Source: Tumebacillus algifaecis (GTDB lineage Bacteria; Bacillota; Bacilli; Tumebacillales; Tumebacillaceae). Taken from it: a stretch of 64,000 nt of DNA. This document shows positions 1-6,738 of this stretch, in pieces (the stretch's first letter is position 1; each line of letters opens with the position of its first letter). The stretch lies in the NCBI RefSeq assembly GCF_002243515.1, contig NZ_CP022657.1, forward strand, positions 2,037,001 to 2,101,000, written 5' to 3'. The notes below the pieces were generated by a model. The model had not been told where the DNA came from. It worked only from the letters and a program-made list of their open reading frames with translations, and made no database searches. The position numbers and the translations under genes were made by a program.

Positions 1-1161
1 GACCACCTGATCTCCATTTTTCAAACCGGAGCGCACTTCCACCCACGTGCCATTGTCATAGCCGAGCTTGAGGCGGGCGATACTTGCGGTGCCGTTTTGA
101 ATCTGGAGGACAAAAGGGCCAGTTTCATCGGTTAAAAGAGCCGCTTTCGGTATCGCCAGCACGTTGTGATGTGGATCGAGTGTGACGGTCGCTTGACCGA
201 TCATGCCCGGTTTGAACACACCTTGCAGATTGGGCAGCGGTGTGCGGGCGGTGAATGATTTCGTTTGCGGTTGGAGGGCCGGGGAGACGATGGTAAGCTT
301 GGTGCTCGCAATGGGCTGTGTGCCGACCTGCACGGCTACTGCTTGTCCCTCTTGCAGGCGCGGGACGAGATTGGGGTCAACGAATACTTCAAACTCAACC
401 TGCTCGACCGTGCCGATGCTAAACATGGGGGCTCCAGGCAGTGCCGGGCTGCCTTTGGCTGCGTTTTGGGCGAGCACGACGCCTTGGATCGGGGAGGTGA
501 TGCGAGCGGCAGTCACCTGTGCTTCGGCCGCTTGCACCATCTGCCGGGCTTGTGCCACCTGCATCTGCAAGCCTTGCAGGAGCGGGGGGCGCAGTTGATT
601 GAGCGATTCGGAAACGGCCGATTCGATCTGCAGTTTGGCCAATTCGTTTTGCAGGTTCACCAATTCGTGACCGGAAGCGATCAGTTCAGCTTGTGTCGGT
701 AGCGCACCAGCTTTTGCAGCGTCAGTCAGGTTGTCGATGCGCCGACGGATCTGATTTTGCAACTGGTCGAGCTTACCAGAGGGGGTGACTCCACCGAGGT
801 TTTGCAGTCTGGCAAGCTGTGTTTCGAGCGACGTTACGTTTCGTTTGGCCTCGGCCAGACTGTTGCTCGCGGCTGTGTCGTTCAAGGTGGCAAGCAGTTG
901 GCCTGCTTCGACGCGGTCGCCGACCTGAACGGAAATGCCTTGCACCTGTCCGGGAATGCTGGCGGAGACAGCAACTTCATTTCCAGCGACAACGCGGCCG
1001 GGCAGCAGAATCGTTTCGGGGATATCGCGCGTCGTCACGCTATAGGCGCTGACCGGAGTTGCTTGCGGAGCAGCTCCCGGCTGTTGCTCGGTACCGCAGC
1101 CTGTCAGTAAAAGCGCTGATAGGCTCAATGTGAAACATCCGGTGCGGACGATCGGATGCAT
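1..1161 (-). CDS. RND/ABC efflux periplasmic adaptor lipoprotein (HlyD family), 3' end outside window
   Basis: The reading frame enters from the left edge on the minus strand and is open for 387 codons. It begins at ATG 1161 behind an AGGTGGAGG ribosome binding site. The N-terminus is a lipoprotein signal with lipobox LTGC (Cys 22). A short biotinyl-lipoyl-like segment follows, with the sequence PGQVQGISVQVGDRV and then AGQLLATL. Next come a helical hairpin rich in Gln/Ala/Leu (about residues 100-190) and the second lipoyl half (ITSPIQGVVLAQN). Adaptors of this family link an inner-membrane pump to its substrate path; in Gram-positives they usually pair with MacB-type ABC transporters. The partner gene is presumably beyond the left edge. 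Product class is well supported, substrate unknown. Confidence 0.88.
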   Translation of the reverse strand, partial: MHPIVRTGCFTLSLSALLLTGCGTEQQPGAAPQATPVSAYSVTTRDIPETILLPGRVVAGNEVAVSASIPGQVQGISVQVGDRVEAGQLLATLNDTAASNSLAEAKRNVTSLETQLARLQNLGGVTPSGKLDQLQNQIRRRIDNLTDAAKAGALPTQAELIASGHELVNLQNELAKLQIESAVSESLNQLRPPLLQGLQMQVAQARQMVQAAEAQVTAARITSPIQGVVLAQNAAKGSPALPGAPMFSIGTVEQVEFEVFVDPNLVPRLQEGQAVAVQVGTQPIASTKLTIVSPALQPQTKSFTARTPLPNLQGVFKPGMIGQATVTLDPHHNVLAIPKAALLTDETGPFVLQIQNGTASIARLKLGYDNGTWVEVRSGLKNGDQVV

Positions 1162-1328
1162 CTGCTCACCTCCACCTTACGAACATTTTCCAAAGGTGGA
1201 TATAGTGTAGAACAAAACCAGTATTTCTATGTGCAGACTTAAATTGGGGGTGGAGAAGAAAAGGAGAGTATTTACGTATAATTGCTTGATAGAGCGGGAT
1301 ATTCTCATCTCATGGCTAGTGGAGATGT

Positions 1329-1358
1329 TTGAGCGGATTGTAAAGAACATGTTATAGT
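1329..1358 (+). promoter_or_regulatory. Sigma-A-like promoter without an obvious gene
   Basis: TTGAGC at 1329-1334 and TATAGT at 1353-1358 are 18 bp apart. No protein gene follows on the plus strand; transcription would reach the hairpin at 1481-1520. Confidence 0.4.
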
Positions 1359-1480
1359 CACTTCAAGGAACGACAACGTTCGACAACATGATTCGACAAA
1401 CTGAACTACGTGGTTAACTTTGCTCTTCAAAGATCAGCTGATTGGGTCGGCTCGGTGTTTTGAAGGCTAACTACATATCA

Positions 1481-1526
1481 AGTACGCCTTGTTGCAGAAG
1501 GGACTGCGGCAGGGCGTACTTTATTT
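1481..1526 (+). terminator. Intrinsic terminator-like hairpin
   Basis: A 17-bp stem (AGTACGCC... / ...GGCGTACT, two G-U pairs) with loop AAGGGA is followed on the plus strand by TTATTTTTA. On the minus strand it lies 15 bp beyond the stop of the membrane protein gene but lacks a T-run there, so the plus-strand reading is preferred; it may serve both. Confidence 0.6.
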
Positions 1527-1534
1527 TTATCCGA

Positions 1535-1876
1535 TTATTTTGCAGTGTGCAGATTGAGCAGTCGCAAGAGCCAGTAGCCAAGGCCACCGCCGCCCAAGAT
1601 GGTGACAAGATCGAGCACCAGTCGAATCAAGATTGCATAGGTATCGATCATCACGAAATTTGGATGCCGCATCTGATGAGCGACCACCGCTAAGAGCACG
1701 ATCAAAATCACTGCCACTGCTGCTCCATAGACCCCGCGAATGCCGAAGATCAGATAAAAGAAAAAGCCCAGCAGGAGCGTCGCGACCAAATGCGGCTGCT
1801 CAGCAGACTGCATGATTGTTAAGTTGGTTACCAAATATGCTGTAAAAACGGCCCATGCAAGCACCCATTTCTTCAT
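1535..1876 (-). CDS. Small multi-pass membrane protein, unknown function
   Basis: 113 residues starting at ATG 1876 behind a GAGGGGGGTG ribosome binding site with 8-nt spacing. The protein is almost entirely hydrophobic, with about four membrane segments (roughly residues 5-22, 30-46, 50-68 and 82-108) separated by short charged turns such as HQMRHPN. I do not recognise the family. It stands alone between the hairpin at 1481-1520 and tRNA-Thr; start and frame are reasonable but expression is not otherwise supported. Confidence 0.65.
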   Translation of the reverse strand: MKKWVLAWAVFTAYLVTNLTIMQSAEQPHLVATLLLGFFFYLIFGIRGVYGAAVAVILIVLLAVVAHQMRHPNFVMIDTYAILIRLVLDLVTILGGGGLGYWLLRLLNLHTAK

Positions 1877-1977
1877 GATGTTGACACCCCCCCTCGTCCA
1901 AGCGTATGTGCCATTAAGGGAAATAATTCCTTGTAAATAAATAATTTGGAAATTGCTGATTTCTTTTATTTTTCGTG

Positions 1978-2006
1978 TTGACTTCTTGTGTGATCTTCGT
2001 TATTCT
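1978..2006 (+). promoter_or_regulatory. Promoter of tRNA-Thr
   Basis: TTGACT (1978-1983) and TATTCT (2001-2006) with a 17-bp spacer, ending 24 bp before the tRNA. Confidence 0.7.
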
Positions 2007-2030
2007 ATTGCCAATAAAACGACAGTTCTT

Positions 2031-2106
2031 GCCGGTGTAGCTCAGATGGTAGAGCAACTGACTTGTAATCAGTGGGTCGAGGGTTCGATTCCTTTCGCCG
2101 GCACCA
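2031..2106 (+). tRNA. tRNA-Thr (anticodon TGT)
   Basis: Full cloverleaf: acceptor stem GCCGGTG / CGCCGGC, D arm GCTCAGATGGTAGAGC, anticodon stem ACTGA/TCAGT with loop CTTGTAA (anticodon TGT, reads ACA and other ACN codons), T arm GAGGGTTCGATTCCTTT, discriminator A and encoded CCA. It has its own promoter and a terminator just downstream. Confidence 0.97.
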
Positions 2107-2116
2107 TTCCAAAACT

Positions 2117-2163
2117 AGCGTGTTTTCAACCACGAATCAGCGTGGCTGGAAGCACGCTTTTTC
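2117..2163 (+). terminator. Terminator after tRNA-Thr
   Basis: Imperfect stem of about 18 bp (AGCGTG... / ...CACGCT, several G-U pairs) followed by TTTTT. Confidence 0.85.
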
Positions 2164-2292
2164 GTATGTTTCGACATTGCTTCCCGAGAATGGGGAGACA
2201 AAAACAGAGGATTGTACGTATGCACCGTTTCCACTGCGCAGCTCTCGACATAATTTATAGAAACCAAACTATCAAAGAAAGCAGGGAGGAAC

Positions 2293-3603
2293 ATGAACGT
2301 ATCGGTGATTGGGACTGGATACGTGGGAGCGACAACAAGCGCTGCTCTGGCGGAGCTCGGACATCAGGTGATCGGCGTCGATGTCGATCAGAAGAAAGTA
2401 GGGATGCTAAACGCCGGACGTTTGCCTTTCTATGAGGAAGGTTTGGAAACGCTGATGCAGGCCTTGCTGAAGAAGGGAGCGCTTGCCTTTACGACCGACT
2501 TGGCGCGCGCGGTGACAGGAAGTGACATCCTCTTTCTCACCGTCGGGACACCTTCCCAAGCGGACGGTTCGGCCAACCTGCGCGATCTTGAGCAAGCGGT
2601 GCGACAGATCGGACGTGCGCTGAACGGCCATAAGATCATCGTCAGCAAAAGCACAGTTCCGGTCGGAACAGGGGAGCGGGTGAAAGCCTGGCTACAGGAA
2701 GAAGTGACCAAACGCGGCTTGAGCATTCCATTCGATGTGGTCTCCAACCCTGAATTTCTGCGTGAAGGCAAAGCGCTCCACGATGCGTTGCACCCCGAGC
2801 GCATTGTGATCGGTTGTGAGTCGGACAAGGCACGAGCCATGATGACCAAGCTTTACCAAGGCATGCAAACCGATTTCTGCTACACGACAGTTCGCGATGC
2901 GGAGATGATCAAATACGCATCCAACTCATTTTTAGCCACGAAGATCTCCTTTATGAATGAATTGGCGCGCCTTTGTGAACAAACAGATACTTCGATCTCG
3001 AAGGTTGCGCATGGCATGGGGTTGGATTCGCGGATCGGATCGCAGTTTTTACGAGCGGGCATCGGATATGGTGGCTCGTGTTTTCCAAAAGATGTGGAGG
3101 CGCTCTTGCATTTGGCCCGTGAAAATGGCGTGCCGTTGCGCCTGTTGGATGCGGTGGCAACGGTCAATCGAGAGCAGTCGGGATGGTTTTTGCAAAAAGT
3201 GCGAACGGCGCTGGGAACGCTATCGGGTAAGCAGATCGCCTTGCTTGGACTTACGTTTAAACCGGGCACGGATGATATTCGCGAAGCGCCAGCACTCAAG
3301 TTGATCCCTGTGCTGCTCGCAGCTGGCGCACAGATCACAGCATATGATCCCAAAGGGATGGAGGCGGTGGGTCGCTTGCATCCCAAAGTACGTTGCGCCA
3401 AGGATGCCTACGCAGCGCTGGACGGGGCGGACGCGGCGCTTTTGCTCACCGAATGGCCGGAGTTTCTGAAACTGGACTTCGCCCGAGTGATCGGTTCGAT
3501 GCGTAAGGCCCTATTTTTTGATGGGCGCAATGCGCTGGACGGTGCGAAGATGCGCAGCTACGGATTTACGTATGACGGTGTCGGGGAGCGGGGAACAGCA
3601 TGA
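2293..3603 (+). CDS. UDP-glucose/GDP-mannose dehydrogenase family protein (UDP-glucose 6-dehydrogenase)
   Basis: 436 residues, the usual length of UDP-glucose 6-dehydrogenases, which oxidise UDP-glucose to UDP-glucuronate with two NAD+. The Rossmann motif GTGYVG is at residues 7-12. The catalytic cysteine is in GYGGSCFPKD (Cys 263), and SKSTVPVGTG and NPEFLREG are typical family signatures. ATG 2293 follows a GGGAGGA ribosome binding site. The stop overlaps the next start in ATGA, so it is co-translated with the nucleotidyltransferase. UDP-glucuronate would feed envelope or spore-surface polysaccharide made with the neighbouring glycosyltransferase genes; that pathway link is inferred. Confidence 0.95.
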   Translation: MNVSVIGTGYVGATTSAALAELGHQVIGVDVDQKKVGMLNAGRLPFYEEGLETLMQALLKKGALAFTTDLARAVTGSDILFLTVGTPSQADGSANLRDLEQAVRQIGRALNGHKIIVSKSTVPVGTGERVKAWLQEEVTKRGLSIPFDVVSNPEFLREGKALHDALHPERIVIGCESDKARAMMTKLYQGMQTDFCYTTVRDAEMIKYASNSFLATKISFMNELARLCEQTDTSISKVAHGMGLDSRIGSQFLRAGIGYGGSCFPKDVEALLHLARENGVPLRLLDAVATVNREQSGWFLQKVRTALGTLSGKQIALLGLTFKPGTDDIREAPALKLIPVLLAAGAQITAYDPKGMEAVGRLHPKVRCAKDAYAALDGADAALLLTEWPEFLKLDFARVIGSMRKALFFDGRNALDGAKMRSYGFTYDGVGERGTA

Positions 3604-4628
3604 AAGGACTGATTCTTTGTGCGGGACGCGGCACGCGGATGCAACCGTTTTCCAATACGATGCCTAAGACCCTGCTCCCTGTCGCCAACCGACCTTTGCT
3701 CCACTACTGTATTGAAAAATTGAATCGGGTCGGAATCACCGAGATCGGTGTTGTGATCAACCCGCAACAAAAGAGCATCATCGAATTTCTCGATCGGATA
3801 CAATTTCCCAGTCCGATCGAAATCATCAAGCAAACTCGGCCGCTTGGCATCGCCAACGCCGTGCAAAAGGCAAAGGCGTTCATCGGCGACGACCCGTTTG
3901 TGCTACTGCTTGGCGACAACTTGATCTGTGAAGAACTGCACATGCTGGTGGATGCTTCGCGGGGACATGATAGCGCCATTTTGCTGTCGCGCGTGGAAAA
4001 CCCGAGTGATTATGGCATCGCCGAGATCGAAGATGGCAAAATCCACTCCTTGGTGGAAAAACCGAAAGCGCCCAAAAGTGACTTAGCGGTGATCGGCGCC
4101 TATGTGTTTCAACCGACGATCTTTGATGTGATCGCAAAGCTGAAGCGTTCGGCGCGCGGTGAATATGAGATCACCGATGCGATTCAACAGTTGATCAGCG
4201 ACGGGTACTCCGTTTCTTTTTCGGTCACAGACAAGCCATATTCGGATGTCGGCACGCTAGAGCGTTGGATTGTCGCAAACGGCTGGATGCTTAACCAGGT
4301 GCACGGCGACCAAGTGAAGATCGGTCAGAATACGACGGTGGAGAACTGTACGATCAGAGGCCCGGTGTTGATCGGGGAGAACTGTCTTCTGCAGAATGTC
4401 GTGATCGGACCGTACGTTTCGGTGCAGGATGGCGTATCGCTGCGCGATTGTGAGATCGCCGACAGCATCTGTCTGGAAGACGCGTCGATCTGCGGTATTG
4501 GGGTCAAAATTGTACAAAGCGTCTTCGGGCGATCGACCAATCTGCAAGGAGAAGGCGAGACGAAAAAGGTCACGTTTATGCTTGGCGATCACTCACAAGT
4601 CACGTTTCCCATCGATCATAAGGAATAA
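3600..4628 (+). CDS. Sugar-1-phosphate nucleotidyltransferase (long RmlA/GlmU-like)
   Basis: 342 residues. The N-terminal nucleotidyltransferase domain carries the signature AGRGTRMQPFSNTMPKTLLP (residues 8-27), and LLLGDNL holds the metal-binding Asp. After about residue 240 a left-handed beta-helix follows, with hexapeptide-like repeats (VKIGQNTTVENCTIRGPVLI, ENCLLQNVVIGPYVSV). This matches the long glucose-1-phosphate thymidylyltransferase class (StrD-like) rather than short RmlA. The real nucleotide and sugar cannot be read from sequence; dTTP or UTP with glucose-1-phosphate is the family expectation. The gene is coupled to the dehydrogenase by a 4-nt overlap and ends at a bidirectional terminator. 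Confidence 0.9.
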   Translation: MKGLILCAGRGTRMQPFSNTMPKTLLPVANRPLLHYCIEKLNRVGITEIGVVINPQQKSIIEFLDRIQFPSPIEIIKQTRPLGIANAVQKAKAFIGDDPFVLLLGDNLICEELHMLVDASRGHDSAILLSRVENPSDYGIAEIEDGKIHSLVEKPKAPKSDLAVIGAYVFQPTIFDVIAKLKRSARGEYEITDAIQQLISDGYSVSFSVTDKPYSDVGTLERWIVANGWMLNQVHGDQVKIGQNTTVENCTIRGPVLIGENCLLQNVVIGPYVSVQDGVSLRDCEIADSICLEDASICGIGVKIVQSVFGRSTNLQGEGETKKVTFMLGDHSQVTFPIDHKE

Positions 4629-4660
4629 CAAAACCCCCTCATTATGAAGGGGGTTTGTTG
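4629..4660. terminator. Bidirectional terminator
   Basis: AAACCCCCTC / GAAGGGGGTTT stem with A- and T-rich flanks lies between the convergent nucleotidyltransferase and epimerase genes. Confidence 0.9.
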
Positions 4661-4663
4661 TGT

Positions 4664-5614
4664 TCAGATGTTGTAAAGCGACTTCACCTGCTCGATCTGT
4701 AAGCGGATACCATGTTCGATGTCAAATTGCGGGTCATAACCGAGGTGAGTTTGTGCTTTACGGATGTCAGCGAAGGTATGCTTGGGATCACCTGGCTGTG
4801 CGGGGAGCAAGCAGCGATTTGCTTGCTTCCCGGTGTGAGACTCAATCATTGACAGCACTTCGTTTAGGTTGAGGCGGGAGATCCCGCCGATGTTATAGAC
4901 CTCTCCGGTCAGAGGAGAATTGGCTGCGAGTAGGTTGGCCGTCACCGCATCCTCGATAAAGGTGAAATCGCGGGACTGTTCTCCGTCGCCGTAGATTTCG
5001 ATCGGCTGCCCGGTCAGGACGCTTTTGATAAATTTGTGAAAGGCCATATCGGGACGTTGACGTGGACCGAAGACGGTGAAATAGCGCAACGAGACGACAG
5101 GAACGCCGAATTGGGAGGCATAGAGCTGGCAGAGTTGCTCGGCCGCAAGCTTCGTCACGCCATACGGTGAAATCGGATGGGGGGCCTGCGTCTCTTCGGT
5201 CGGCCCGTTCATCCCGCCGTAGACGGAGGATGAGGAGGCACAGACGATCTTGTTGAGATTGGAGTCTTTTGCCGCCTCGAGGAGCGCCTGTGTGACGAGG
5301 ATGTTGTGATCGACGTACTCCTGAAACTGTGTGCCCCATGATGTGCGGACGCCGGGCAGTGCCGCCTGATGAAAGACGACGTCAACCCGACTGATCAACT
5401 CGGAAAACGACAACGTGCGCAAATCTCGTTCAAAAAAGCGGAACTGAGGGTGTTCCAACAAATTGCGCAAATTCTGCTCTTTCACCCAGCGGTCATAATT
5501 GTGCAGAAATGCGTCGATCCCGATGACCGCATAGCCTTCGCGCAGCAGACGTTCGCTTAAGCTAGAGCCGATGAAGCCGGCACATCCGGTGACGAGGGCG
5601 CATTTTCGTTTCAT
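4664..5614 (-). CDS. NAD-dependent epimerase/dehydratase (UDP-sugar epimerase type)
   Basis: 316 residues from ATG 5614. That start overlaps the stop of the upstream glycosyltransferase (ATGA) and has GAGGTG 5 nt upstream; a GTG at 5620 would add two residues. The extended SDR fold is shown by TGCAGFIGSSL (NAD-binding GxxGxxG) and by the catalytic YxxxK in SPYGVTK, with upstream Ser triad CASSSSVYG. Closest types by eye are UDP-glucose 4-epimerase and UDP-glucuronate 4-epimerase; a UDP-glucuronate epimerase would fit the nearby dehydrogenase. It is the last gene of a translationally coupled minus-strand trio with the glycosyltransferase and the CotS-like protein. Confidence 0.92.
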   Translation of the reverse strand: MKRKCALVTGCAGFIGSSLSERLLREGYAVIGIDAFLHNYDRWVKEQNLRNLLEHPQFRFFERDLRTLSFSELISRVDVVFHQAALPGVRTSWGTQFQEYVDHNILVTQALLEAAKDSNLNKIVCASSSSVYGGMNGPTEETQAPHPISPYGVTKLAAEQLCQLYASQFGVPVVSLRYFTVFGPRQRPDMAFHKFIKSVLTGQPIEIYGDGEQSRDFTFIEDAVTANLLAANSPLTGEVYNIGGISRLNLNEVLSMIESHTGKQANRCLLPAQPGDPKHTFADIRKAQTHLGYDPQFDIEHGIRLQIEQVKSLYNI

Positions 5615-6738
5615 TGCCACACCTCGAGGATCTCGCGAATGACCCGTTCAAATCCGTAATGCGTTTCGACCATACCGCGACCAAATTGGCCCATCGAGCG
5701 CATCATGGAGTTGTCGGCGAGCAGCTTGGAAATCTGTGCGCCAAGAAGTTCTGGGTCTTCTGGTCGCTCGACTAGCAGCCCGTTTTGGTCGCTGCGCAAC
5801 ACTTCCGGATTCCCCCCGCGTGCGGTGGTGATGATCGGCAGGTTGGCAGCCATCGCTTCATAATGGACACGAGCGAGCGGTTCCTCCCATTGGGAGGGGC
5901 AGACAAACAGGTCACCGGCAAAGAACCAGTGATGAATCTGATCGGCAGGTACGTAGCCTGTCGTGATGACAGGAACCTTGGAGCGGCTGGCCAGCGCCCG
6001 CACGTAAGCGACATAGTCGGAGATGCTGTCGTCGCTGAACCATTTGCCGCCGACGATGACGAGTGCCGCATCGGGATGGCGTTGTGCGACATATTGCATG
6101 GAGCGAACGAGGATGTCGGCTCCTTTTTTCGGGGAGAGACGGCCGACGAACAGGACGACTTTTTTGCCCTCAAGCCCGTGTTGGGCGCGCAATTGCTCGC
6201 GGATCGTGCGCGATTGGGAATTGACCGCATAGCGGTTTAGATCGACGCCCGAATAGATCGTGCGCAGTTTTGGTTCGACTGACGGGTACAGAGAAGCGAT
6301 TTTGCGTCCGACATAGTTGGAAACGGTGACGATGCGCTCCACTTCCTGAATTGTCGTCTCCGCTTCTTCCTCCGTGAGCTTCTCTCGGGTGAACATATCG
6401 TTGTGCATCGAGAGCACGAGGCGCGAATTTGGAGCCGCTTGACGCACGGGACCGACCAGACGAGGGCGATTGAAGATGTGGATGAGGTCGAAACTCTTGT
6501 CTTGCAAAAAGCGCACAACATGTTCTGCGTAGATGTCAAACAGTCTCCCCGGCACACGCTCAAACTGGATCAGGTCAACCCGTTCCGAATCGGGCAGGCT
6601 GGGGTCGGTGATGCCTAGAATCGTGATGTCGTGGTGTTTGGCCAGTTCCGGGGCGATGCCCGCGATGTAGGTCTGAATGGCACCGCCGCGCACCGGTGGA
6701 ACGGGGAGTTTTTCTGTACAGATCATCAAAATCTTCAT
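5611..6738 (-). CDS. GT4-family glycosyltransferase, CotSA-like
   Basis: 375 residues with a GT-B fold. The N-terminus MKILMICTEKLPVPPVRGGA is typical of spore-coat CotSA and relatives. The C-terminal donor-binding part has VLFVGRLSPKKGADIL and the EX7E-type region around CPSQWEEPLARVHYEAMA. It would transfer sugar from a nucleotide-sugar donor to a cell- or spore-surface acceptor. Its start overlaps the stop of the CotS-like gene by ATGA, as in coupled operons. Position beside a CotS-family protein and an epimerase supports a spore-coat glycan role, as with B. subtilis cotSA-cotS; the exact sugar is unknown. Confidence 0.9.
   Translation of the reverse strand: MKILMICTEKLPVPPVRGGAIQTYIAGIAPELAKHHDITILGITDPSLPDSERVDLIQFERVPGRLFDIYAEHVVRFLQDKSFDLIHIFNRPRLVGPVRQAAPNSRLVLSMHNDMFTREKLTEEEAETTIQEVERIVTVSNYVGRKIASLYPSVEPKLRTIYSGVDLNRYAVNSQSRTIREQLRAQHGLEGKKVVLFVGRLSPKKGADILVRSMQYVAQRHPDAALVIVGGKWFSDDSISDYVAYVRALASRSKVPVITTGYVPADQIHHWFFAGDLFVCPSQWEEPLARVHYEAMAANLPIITTARGGNPEVLRSDQNGLLVERPEDPELLGAQISKLLADNSMMRSMGQFGRGMVETHYGFERVIREILEVWQ

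Larger units (their letters stand above)
1162..1534. other. Intergenic stretch with promoter-like signal and strong hairpin
   Basis: No convincing protein gene is visible. It carries the upstream region of the minus-strand adaptor gene, three copies of CGACAA within 1370-1402, a plus-strand promoter-like pair at 1329-1358 and a hairpin at 1481-1520. The possible small RNA is discussed in the findings. Confidence 0.5.

Noticed and set aside
203-1110. Several long plus-strand frames at the left edge
   Set aside because: They are antisense to the minus-strand efflux adaptor, which has a lipobox, conserved domains and a good ribosome binding site.
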